Shown here: piece by piece, positions 20,252 through 29,867 of the stretch | How the letters are laid out: every line of letters starts with the position of its first letter | Position numbering within the stretch: the stretch's first letter is position 1 | From: Aureococcus anophagefferens | Lineage: Eukaryota > Sar > Pelagophyceae > Pelagomonadales > Pelagomonadaceae | Direction: 5' to 3' | Assembly (NCBI RefSeq): GCF_000186865.1 | Contig: NW_008705581.1 | Span: forward strand, 627,471-691,470 | Length of the DNA stretch: 64,000 bases | Notes under the pieces: generated by a model | Told to the model about the DNA's origin: nothing | What the model saw: only the letters and a program-made list of their open reading frames with translations | Databases searched by the model: none | Made by a program: the position numbers and the translations under genes

Positions 20252-20505
20252 CGTTCAGCAACGACGAGGCTGGCGTCGGTCCACCGTCGACTCGACACGA
20301 GCGCGCGGCGGCCAAGAGCTTTTTTACCACAAGGTTCAAAATAAAAGTCAACTACACAGCAAAAGAGCAGCATCCTTCTCTCGTGTAGTTTGGCCGGTGC
20401 CAGCGGCGGTGTCGGCGGCCGCGGCCCGCGCGGGCTGCCGGGCTGCCCGCCCGTTCGGCCCGCGGCGGCGGCGCCGGCGGGTCGCGCCTTCGTTGAACCG
20501 CCGCC

Positions 20506-23500
20506 ATGGCGTACCAGAAGAAGCTCAAGCTCGAGGTGCGGCGCGAGCTCATCGAGGAGGAGCCGTCGAAGGAGCCGACGCTCCAGGAGCAGTTGCTGAG
20601 CCACTGCGTGAAGATCAACGGGTCCTGGCGCTACCAGGTGGACGTGAAGCAGACGGGCGAGGCCTTCGACAAGAAGAAGAAGCAGAAGAGGAAGAAGAAG
20701 CGCGGCGGCGGCCCGGACCGCGGCGCGATCCGCGAGGAGCTCGAGGCCGCGGGCGCGGACGACAAGTTCCTGGGCCAGGCGCTGAAGAAGAAGCGGCGGA
20801 AGAAGGACGCGGGCAAGAGCGCCGTCGATCTGCTCGTGGAGGCGTCCGAGGAGCTCAGCTACGATCCGGACAACGAGTCGGCGATGACCGAGGACTTGAG
20901 GCCCGGCGAGTCGCTCGTCGCCGCGCGGTTCCACCCGGACTACGCGCCGTTCATCCGCCTCGCGGCCGTGGGCGACCGATTCTTAAAGGAGGACCTCACG
21001 AAGATCATGGACAAGGAGGGCTACGACTCGGGCACGCTCTCGCGGCCCGGGAAGCTCGTCGTCCTCGAGGCGCGGCTCGTCAAGAAGCAGAAAAAGGCCC
21101 AGGAGGCCCAGGAGGAAGAGGAGACGCCCGCCGAGGCCGAGGCGGCGCGGAAGAAGATGGCCCAGGTCACGCACCGCGTCCCGCCGGCCGTCAAGCTCGA
21201 CCCGTCGCTGTCGCTGCAGGACAAGCAGATCCAGATGCTCCGGCTCGCGGACAAGGTCATCTGCTCCTACAAGAAGCTCGAGCACTTCATCGGCATCGAC
21301 AAGGTCGGGTCGCCGGACGTGGGCTACTCCATGGACATCGACGACGGCACGGTCGTCAAGGGCATCCGCGCGGTGCTCTTCGGCCAGGAACTTCCCGACG
21401 AGGACTCGAACGTCGTGTCGCTGCACACGGAGGAGGAGCTCATGGAGCTCGAGGCGGAGCGCCACGAGGAGAAGATGGCCCAGGGGGGGCACCGCGTCGA
21501 CTTTGTGAACGGGTCCAACACCTACAAGGTGGAGCGGGTGCTCTGCTACTTCCAGATGCTGGGATTTTTGTCGACGCTCGACCTGCCCTGGACGCCGCAG
21601 CTCCGCGACCAGCTGAACACGTTCCGCGTGTTCCTGGACGGCCACCTGCGGCCGCTGACGCACGCGCACAAGTTGTTGTATGAAAACACGTACTTTGGCC
21701 TGGACAAGCCGCTGTCGCTCGTCGATCTGTATTTTTATCGCGACGTCACGAAGTACTTCTACAGCATCGCGCTGAGCCTGATCCTGGTCGTGGCCCTGTT
21801 CTACCTCTGGGGCATCCACGACTACACGGACCCGAAGTTCACGAACCGCTGGCTCGACCTCCACATCGAGCACTGGTGGACGCGCGGCATCCCGCTGTCG
21901 ATCCTCTACGTCGCGGTCATCGGCGGCGTCCTGGTCGTCGGCCCGGCGGGGATCATGAAGTACTCCTACGGGCGGTCGGGCAGCGACAAGCAGGCGAACG
22001 CGATCCTCGTCTGCGGCGGCTCGCTCGCGGCGTATCTGTGGATCGCGTACGTCGTGCTCACGAGCTGCTGGCGCAAGTACTTCCGGTCCAAGGTCAAGCA
22101 CTCCAAGGCCTACGCGTCCATCGTGCTGCTGAAGGAGACGGTCAAGTCCAAGGTGACCTTCGTCTTCTGCGCGCTCTTCTACTGCTACATGCCCACGTGC
22201 CTCTACGTCGTCGGCGGCGTGATTCCCATCTATTCCATCGAGGTCTGGGACAGGGCAGGAAAGGGGTGATTCAAGTTCGCTTCAACTTGAGTGTTCCGTG
22301 CGCGCGCGTTCCGGAAAAAGCATCCACGCGTCGAGAGCGCTCCGAGGGATGATCGCTCGTCCCAAAATCAGCCGAAACGAGTGGAAAATGACCGAGATAG
22401 GAGCCTCCAAAGTTGGGAATTTCGCACCCTTTTCCTGCCCAGGTCTGGGAGCAGCACGGCGCCGACTCGCCTTCCGAGCCCCTGCCGTCGGCCTACCGCC
22501 ACGTGTCCTGCTACTGGCTGAGCTTCCCGCCGGCGATTCGGGAGCGGAAGATGAACCGCGCGCGGTCGGGGAGGCCGCTGCCGATGGGCTTCTCGGACTA
22601 CGAGCCCGTGCCGCACCGGCCCCACGACGCCATCCGGCGCGTGGAGTGCTTCGACGTGGGCGGGGTGCTCATGTTCACGAATAGCGTGCTCTGGTGCCTG
22701 CTCTACCTCGTGGGGTTCCCCGTGATGATCTACTATCTGATCGGCATCGCCCTGTGCCGGAAACAACCGCCGGTTCGGGACGTCCCGACCAAACTTTGAC
22801 ATTCTCGAGCTCGGTCACATCGAAGTCGTTTTGGCTGATTTTTGGACGAATCGAGTGTTCTCGTCGTGTTCTCGAAGCACGGCCGAAGAACTCGAAACCG
22901 TCGCATGCGCCCACATTGAAGTCGGGTTGCAGATTTGATTTCCACGCAGGCATCGCGGAGACGCAGCTCCACGCGTGCGAGTGGTGGTCCAACTACATGA
23001 CGGCCTGGCGGCGCTTCAATTTGGTGCTGCGCGAGTGCGAGGCCTGGGACCTGGGCATGATCTTCAGTCAGACCTTCGAGGTCTGGAAGGAGCAGGTCGT
23101 CGTCGACGCGAAGCAGGCGCGGCGCGACGCGAAGCGCGCGTTCGTCAGATTCTGGAAGCGCCAGGGCCGGCGCCTCTGCCGCCTGATCTGCTTCCCCTGC
23201 TTGTGTTTGCTCCGCCTCTGCCGGGGGTCCGAGGAGTCGAGGAGGCGCAAGCGCAAGTACCTGTCCATGGCCGAGGCGGGCGACGAGCCGCACCGGAAGG
23301 CGAGAGTGCTGGACGACCAGCCCCAGAACTTTTGGGCCCACGAGGAGTCCAAGGACGAGCAGTCCACGGGCAGCACGCTGACGTCGGGCTCCGCGGCGTC
23401 GCGGACCAAGCGCGGCAGCCGCGGGTCCAAGGGCGACGCGCCGAGGCGGAGTCGTCTGTCGCGGCTCAAGAAGGGTCTCGTCTTTTGCGTGACGCTGCGC

Positions 23501-26500
23501 TGGCTGCCGGGGTTGTGCCGGTGCCTCTGCCGCTGCCTGCTGACGTGCGGGAAATTCCTCTACGCCAAGTGCCGGGGCAAGGCCTACGGGCGGACCCACG
23601 TCGTCGCCGTCGACGCGGACGGCGAGGAGGTGAAGGACGACGGCGACGACGGCGCGGTGACGCTGGACCCGGATCTAGACGATGGCAAGCCGAAGATGCT
23701 GCTGGAGATTCCCGACGACGACTTCGTGATCCCGACGCGGGGCGTGCGCGGCTTCTGCTACCGGCTGCAGATGCACCCCGTCTTCGAGAACTTGATCACG
23801 CTCGCGGTATTGGTGTCGCTCACGCCGATCATCCCGTCGGTCAAGGCCGACATGCAGGACCTGCTCGGGCGCCACCCCATCGAGGGCGACGACGACGAGG
23901 CGGAGACGTCCTGCTTCCGCATGAACTGCATGTACTACGTCCTCATCGAGTGGATCTGCGGGCCCGTCTTCGTCCTCGAGGTCGTCGTGAAGATGACCGC
24001 GTTCCTCCCCAAGGACTACTTCAAGGACTGGTTCAACCGCCTCGACTTCTTTTTGATGCTGCTGTGGATCATGGACGTGGGCCTCGGCAGCGGCACGAAT
24101 CTGAGCTTCTTGAAGTCGCTCAAGGCGCTGAAATCGCTGAAATCGATGAAGGCGCTCAAGTCGCTCAAGACGCTCAAGGTGCTGCGGCTGCTCAAGTTCG
24201 GCAAGTACATCGACCCCCTCTTCCGCGCCTTCAAGCGCTGGCTCCTGCGGTGGATCGCCGACACTCGCCTCGCGTCCGAGGTCCACCTCCAGAAGGGCCA
24301 GGGCGCGCAGTCGGACTGGCGCGCGAAGCGGTCGCTGCCCGCGAAGCTCGAGATGCTCAAGAAGGGCTTCCAGCACGCGAAGCGCGAGTACGCCGTGAGC
24401 TTCGAGGAGTTCGAGCGCGACCACGAGCTCGAGATCACGAACTTCGAGGCCATCGTCGACACGGCCGCGCTCGGATACCTCATCGCGCAGTTCAAGCCGA
24501 ACGCGTCGATCTGGCGGCTCGTGCTCATCGCGGAGACGCTCATCTTTTGTATTTTGGTGACGTGGCTCAAGGCGACGCAGCAGCCCTGGGTCATCTGCGT
24601 CGCCGGGGCCCTCGTGCGCTTCGTCTTCGGGCTCTGGACGTTCCTGAAGCGGCCGTACATGTTCACGCGCGAGGGCCAGGTCGACTCGCTGACGCGGCAG
24701 ACGACGATCTTCCTGCTGGTGCTCGGCGCGCTGCTGGACCTCACGCGGGACCCGGGCTTCGGCATGGAGATGGAGGCGGACCAGGCGGAGAAGCTCCGCT
24801 ACTACGTCGACATCATCGGCGCGGCGCTGCTCTACGGGACGATCCTGCGCATCCTCTTCCTGCTGCGCGCGCACGAGATGGCCCACGACGCCGTCGTCGC
24901 CGCGATCCGCTACTGCGACGAGCAGGTGCTGACGCTCATCATCGGCCTCATCGACGTCAAGTGCTACGCGTTCGAGGACTGCAACCTCGGGCTCCAGGTG
25001 CTCCGCCAGTGGGACGTGCTCATCGACCGCCAGCAGGCGACGAAGTTGCGGGCCTGGCCGTCGCCGAACCCGTCGAACCTGCTGACGCTGTACCAGAAGG
25101 GCGTCCTCGTGAAGTGGGCCGCCGCGCGCGACCTGCGGATCTCGACGTTCCGGACGCCCACGGGCCAGTGCATCCTCCACAGCGCCATGCTCAAGGGCGA
25201 GCCGGAGATCGTCGCCTGGATCCTCTACCACCACCCGGAGCTGCTGACGGTCTGCGACGACCAGCGCGACTCGCCCGTCGTCATCGCGCTCAAGGAGCTC
25301 GCGTTCACTTTGTTAAAACACCAGAAGAAGCCGACGGAGGCGACGGCCTGGAAGCGCGCCAAGCTCGCGGAGATCCTGCTGAGCGACCAGATCCAGTGCT
25401 ACCGCGTGCCCTGGAGCCTGCCCCACTTCCGCGCGCTCGGCGACATCGCCGTGCCGCTCCTGGGAGAGCTCGTGCAGCAGCTCGCGCTGGCCCTCAACCT
25501 CCAGCCGCCGGCGGGCTTCGTGCGCATCTCCAAGTGGAGCCGCTACCCCGGCGACATCCCCGACTTTCTCGCCGAGTGCTACATCGCCTGCCGCGACGTC
25601 GTCGACACGCCGCGGTCCGAGCTCGGCGACGTCCAGGGCAGGCAAAGAGTGCGAAATTCCCAACTTCAAAGGCTCCTATCTCGGCCGTTTCCCACTCGTT
25701 TCGGCTGATTTCTGGACGAGCGATCATCTCTCGGAACGGCCTCGAAGCGTGGATTTTTTTTGGGGGCGCGCGCGCGCGAAACGCTCACGTTGAAGAGAAA
25801 TTGAATCTCTCTTTTCCTGCCCAGGCGACATCGGCGCGCGGACCTTCGAGGCCCTCACGGCGGCCCTCGAGATGCCCCAGACGACGATCACGATCCCGTC
25901 GAACTTCTTCCAGTCCTACCCCATCTACATCGTGCGCATCGACGCGCGCATGAACCGCCTCGACGGCAAGATGGGCCAGTTCGCCGCGCGCGCCATCGCC
26001 GCGAACAAGACGCTCACGTACCTGGACCTGCGCTACAACAACATCGACGACGACGGCGGCGTCGCTCTGGCCAAAGCGTTGAAGAAGAACGAGTCGCTGA
26101 CGCTCGTGTCCCTCGCGCAGAATCGGCTGGGCCCGAACGCGGGCGACGCGCTCGGGTCGATGATGCGGCGGAACATCACGATCCGCACGTTGAACTTGGC
26201 GGACAACCAGCTCGGCCCCTGCCTCTCCTACAGCAACGAGTACACGCGCGACTTCCTGCCGTCGTCGGGCCCGAAGATCTGCCACGCGCTCCGCGTCAAC
26301 GGCACGATCACCGCGCTCGACGTGTCGAACAACCGCCTCGGCGCCGACGCCGCGCAGGCGCTCGACCAGTCGTTCCGGCGGAACCCGCAGTCGGCGCTGC
26401 GGACCTTGGGCTTCGCGGGCAACGAGCTCCGCGCCGACGGCGGGAAGCACCTGGCCCACGCGCTGCGGAGCCGCGTGCAGCTCACGCACCTGGACGCGTC

Positions 26501-29009
26501 GCGGAATCGCTTTGGCGCGGGCGTCGGCGTCGCGTTCGCCGCGGCCCTCAAGAAGAACCACCACCTCGTGCACCTCGATCTGAAGGAGAACGGCCTGGGC
26601 ACGAAGAGCGGCCGCGGGTTGGCCCTGGCCCTCCAGGAGAACAAGAGCCTCGCGTCGCTGGATTTGGCCGCGAACGGCTTCGGCCCGGACGTGCTTCGGA
26701 GCTTCTCCGCGGCGCTTCTGAAGGCGCCGGGGCTCACCTATCTCAACCTCGCGCGCAACGACCTCGCGCTCAGCTCCCACGAGGGCGGCGAGCCGGAGAT
26801 GTGCGGCGGCATGCTCGGCACGGCGCTCCAGGGCAACAAGACGCTGACGGCGCTGGACCTCGGCGGCGTCAAATTCGACCCCGAGGAGCTCCTCAGCGCG
26901 TTGACGGGCTTCGCGCGGAACGCGGCCTTGCGGGACGTGTCCTTCGCGGGCCAGCCTTTTGATAATGCCAACGCGCTCAACCTGACGAACTGCCTCGAGC
27001 AGCACCGCCACCGCGAACGGCGGGTCAAGGGCCGGCCGAACACGTCCGGCGGCAGTCGCCCGAACACGGGCGCGTCGCGGCCGGGCACGGGCAAGAGCGG
27101 CAAGGGCGACCTGAAGGCGGGCGCGGACCACGGCCTGGGGCTGGTGGACGTCGTCCAGACGCCGGGGCTGCAGGCCTTCGACGTGTCCGGCTGCTCCGTG
27201 GGCCAGCGCGCGGGCCTGTGTGGAAACCAAATCTTCAACCCGACTTCAATGTGAGCGTATTCGAATGTTTTGACACAAGCTCTTTGGCCTGGCTTCGAGA
27301 ACTCGACGAGAGCAATCGATTCGTCCAAAAATCAGCCGAATCGACTTCGATGTGACCGAGCTAGAGAATTCTCAAGTTTGGTCAGGACCACCCAAACCTG
27401 TGGTTGGTTTCCACACAGGCGCGGGCCCCGTCTGCATCGCCGCGCTCGTCGCGCTGCCGCGGCTCACGGCCCTGCGCGTCGGCGGCAACGGCATCGGCGC
27501 GAAGCTCGGGGAGCGCGTCGCGGAGATCTTCACGGAGGGCTGCGAACTGGACACGCTCGACGTGTCGGCCAACAGTTTAGGCGAGACGGGCGGCCTCACG
27601 ATCGCGCGCGCGATGGAGCTCAACGTCACCCTGACGGACGTGGACATGAGCCGCAACGAGCTCAACGAGGAGGTCGGCTCCGCCGTCGCCGACGCGCTCA
27701 TCGAGCTCGTCGAGAGCGGCTTCGTCGCGCGGCCCGCGCACTGCGTCCGTTTGTGCCTGAGCCACAACCTCATCGGCACGACGGCGGCCTGCGACATCTT
27801 CACGGCGCTGCGGAACCCCGTGGCGCGCGACATCGACCTGTCGTTCTGCGGCATCGGCCCCGCGGCGGGCGAGGAGGTCGCGCGGTGCCTGCGACGGAGC
27901 ACGGTGCAGTGGAGCCGTTTAGATCTGGAGGGCAACGATCTGGGCAAGGACGGCGTCAACCCCATCATGTGGGCGCTGCGCCTCAACTGCACGCTGACGG
28001 AGCTGCTGCTGAGCAACAACGGCATCGGCGGCGACTTTGGCACGGACCGCGACCGCCGGGGCCACTACGGCAACTCGCTTCAAGGCGCCGTCGAGTACAA
28101 CTTCACGCTGAAGCGGTTGGACCTCGCGCACAACGACATCTCCCACGAGTGCGCGACGGGCCTGGCCTACGCCATGGTCGAGAACCCGTCGCTCGTGGCG
28201 CTCAACTTCGAGAAGAACCATCTCGACGCGACGGCCGCGGAGGCGCTGAGCGACCGGCTCCGGCGCGACGCGCAGATCCGTTATTTGAATTTACGGAGAA
28301 ACGATGTGTCCTGGCAGGGCGCGATCCGGCTGGCGAACGCGCTGGAGACGAACTTGGGAATTTTACACCTGGACCTCGGCTTCAACGGCGTCGGCTCGTG
28401 CGGGCCAGGGCAGCACAAGGGTGCGAAATTCCCAACTTCAAAGGCTCATATCTCGGCCGTTTTCCACTCGTTTCGGCTGATTTTTGGACGAGCGATCATC
28501 TCTCGGAACGGTCTCGAAGCGTGGATGCTTTTTCCGGAACGCGCGCGCGCGGAACACTCACGTTGAAGCGACGTTGAATCACTCTTGTGCTGCCCAGGTG
28601 CGGGCCCATCGCGGGCCGCGCGTTGGCGGACATGATCTGCAAGAACGCCATCCTGCGGCATTTAGATCTGGAGGGCAACGACATCGGGCCCGACGCCGGC
28701 GCGGCCATCGCCGCGGCGCTCATGCGGAACAACACGCTCCAGTTCATCAACATGATCAACAACCATTTGGAGAACGAGACGGGCGAGGCCTTCCTCAAGG
28801 CGCTCCGCGTCAACTCGGGCATCATGGAGTGCCACTTCTCCGTCGAGGAGATCGGCGAGGACCGCCACGGCGACATCCGGGCGCTCATGAAGAAGCGCGC
28901 GTCCCTCGACGACAACGCGAACCCGGACATCCCATGCGGCGGCGCGAACCCGACGATCCCGGGCGAGCACCTCCGCGAGGAGCTGCCCATGCGACCGCCG
29001 TCCTCCTAA
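20506..29009 (+). CDS. Giant polytopic protein: voltage-sensor-like unit fused to LRR array, five introner introns
   Basis: Exons 20506-22242, 22443-22743, 22950-25625, 25825-27207, 27419-28397 and 28598-29009 join to 7,488 nt, 2,495 aa, in frame throughout. Residues 1-400 are charged and soluble. Five hydrophobic helices follow (about 420-680). A voltage-sensor-like S1-S4 unit lies at about 950-1110: S3 is FNRLDFFLMLLWIMDVGL, and S4 has ten basic residues at every third position. After it come about four more TM helices and an ankyrin-like stretch (TPTGQCILHSAMLKGEPEIV). From about 1590 to 2460 there are ribonuclease-inhibitor-type LRRs (LTYLDLRYNNIDDDGGVALA). No selectivity filter is obvious. 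The role is inferred only: a voltage- or charge-responsive membrane protein with an LRR protein-contact platform. All five introns are introners. Confidence 0.75.
22251..22442 (+). mobile_element. Introner 4 (family 1), intron 1 of the LRR giant gene
   Basis: A 192-bp element with ends CAGGGCAGGAAAGGGG and CCCTTTTCCTGCCCAG. The duplication GTCTGGGA is perfect (22243-22250 and 22443-22450). The intron is 22243-22442, GT-AG, with join SIEVWEQHG. Same orientation as introner 1. Confidence 0.95.
22752..22949 (-). mobile_element. Introner 5 (family 2, reverse), intron 2 of the LRR giant gene
   Basis: A 198-bp element lying opposite to introners 2, 3 and 7: its 3' part reads as the reverse complement of their 5' part (CACATTGAAGTCGGGTTG). 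Ends are CTGTGCCGGAAACAA and TTGATTTCCACGCAG, so the inverted repeat has drifted. The duplication GCATCGCC/GCATCGCG matches 7 of 8. The intron is 22744-22949, GC-AG, with join YYLIGIAETQL. It probably belongs to the older insertions in this window. Confidence 0.9.
24107..24204 (+). repeat. 9-bp coding repeat forming a lysine-ladder S4 helix
   Basis: Imperfect 9-bp units of the form AAGTCGCTC / AAGGCGCTG / AAATCGCTG run about ten times and encode x-L-K / x-M-K triplets (LKSLKALKSLKSMKALKSL). The result is eight lysines, one arginine and one lysine at exact three-residue spacing at about residues 1067-1097 of the giant LRR protein. Confidence 0.8.
25634..25824 (-). mobile_element. Introner 6 (family 1, reverse), intron 3 of the LRR giant gene
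   Basis: A 191-bp element, reverse complement of introners 1 and 4 (starts with GCGAAATTCCCAACTTC). Ends are CAGGGCAGGCAAAGAG and CTCTTTTCCTGCCCAG. The duplication GCGACGTC/GCGACATC matches 7 of 8. The intron is 25626-25824, GC-AG, with join SELGDIGARTFE. Its T-run and GCGC run (25756-25779) differ from the other copies. Confidence 0.92.
27216..27418 (+). mobile_element. Introner 7 (family 2), intron 4 of the LRR giant gene
   Basis: A 203-bp element with perfect inverted ends CTGTGTGGAAACCAA and TTGGTTTCCACACAG. The duplication GCGCGGGC is perfect (27208-27215 and 27419-27426). The intron is 27208-27418, GC-AG, with join VGQRAGPVCI. It is nearly identical to introner 3 in the GAF gene, suggesting recent mobility of this subfamily. 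Confidence 0.95.
28406..28597 (-). mobile_element. Introner 8 (family 1b, reverse), intron 5 of the LRR giant gene
   Basis: A 192-bp element with ends CAGGGCAGCACAAGGG and CTCTTGTGCTGCCCAG, a variant of the family 1 end (GCAC replaces GGAA). The duplication GTGCGGGC is perfect (28398-28405 and 28598-28605). The intron is 28398-28597, GT-AG, with join FNGVGSCGPIAG. Body almost identical to introner 9 at 35590. Confidence 0.95.
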
Positions 29010-29062
29010 GTGCCCTGTGCTGTGGCCTCGGCGCGAGGAGGAGTCGCCGGTCGCGGACGCCG

Positions 29063-29446
29063 CTAGTCGCTTACGACGGCGCAGGGCGCGTACGCCGCGG
29101 CCTGCCGGTGGGCGGCGGGCGCGGCCTCGGGCCGCCGGGGCGCGGCGACCTCGCGCCGCCGGGGCTCGACGACGACGGCTGCGGGCGTCCGTCCGAGGAA
29201 CGAGCCCGCGAGCTCGACGTCGCTGCCCTTGACAATGTACGCGCGTTGCTTCTTCGGCGACGGCGGCGGCGCGGCCACGGTCGGCGCCAGGAAGTTCAGA
29301 TCGAGCAGCGGCGCCGTGCGGCTCGCGGCGCGCGCGCAGGGCTGCCACTCGCGCTGGGCGAGGCGGGCGCCGTTCGCGTTCGCTAGCAGCACGGCAGCCC
29401 GCATCTCTTGGTCACGGTCTCTCATAGGGAGCAGCCCGGTGGCCAT
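29063..29446 (-). CDS. Possible small basic protein, unrecognised
   Basis: An open frame from the ATG at 29446 (MATGLLPMRDRDQEMRAAVL) to a stop at 29063 gives 127 aa, with segments such as LLDLNFLAPTVAAP and AYIVKGSDVELAGSFLGRTP that look protein-like. The frame is also open well upstream, so the start is uncertain. It lies tail-to-tail with the giant LRR gene (stop at 29009). No domain recognised; it could be a chance frame in GC-rich DNA. Confidence 0.35.
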   Translation of the reverse strand: MATGLLPMRDRDQEMRAAVLLANANGARLAQREWQPCARAASRTAPLLDLNFLAPTVAAPPPSPKKQRAYIVKGSDVELAGSFLGRTPAAVVVEPRRREVAAPRRPEAAPAAHRQAAAYAPCAVVSD

Positions 29447-29867
29447 CGCTGGTTTTCTGCGCGGGGGCGTCTCGATGCCTCGACAGAGGGACTGTGAACG
29501 TCGGCGCCGAGACGAATGCGCAATGCTCGTGCCAGAGGAGGAATCCTCGAAAAATGCTCCCCCTTGTTGGGCGGTGACAAGGCGCGCGCGCTGGTAAGGA
29601 GGTAAGCTGCCCACAGCAACATGGGTAAAACCAAGATCCACTTGCAGTGGGAATGCTGCGCATATCAAAGAGCGGCTTGGTAAAACGCCCAGCCTCGGAG
29701 ACGACGACGTCGAGTCGCGCTCCTCGGCGCGCCCGCGTCGCGCCGGCGCGCCCGTGATCGCATAGCCGCGCCGCCGCGCGCCGCCCGCCGCAGCAGACGC
29801 GCGCCTCGCGTCGCGCCGGCCCGCGCCGAGCACACGCCGAAACACCGGGCAGCCCACCTCTGAAACC
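29447..29867. other. 421-bp region without a supported gene
   Basis: The spacer between the possible minus-strand gene ending upstream and the CFAP97-like gene. It is less GC-rich than the flanks in 29480-29660. No introner ends, tandem repeats or convincing coding frame were seen. It presumably holds the promoter of the gene at 29868. Confidence 0.5.
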
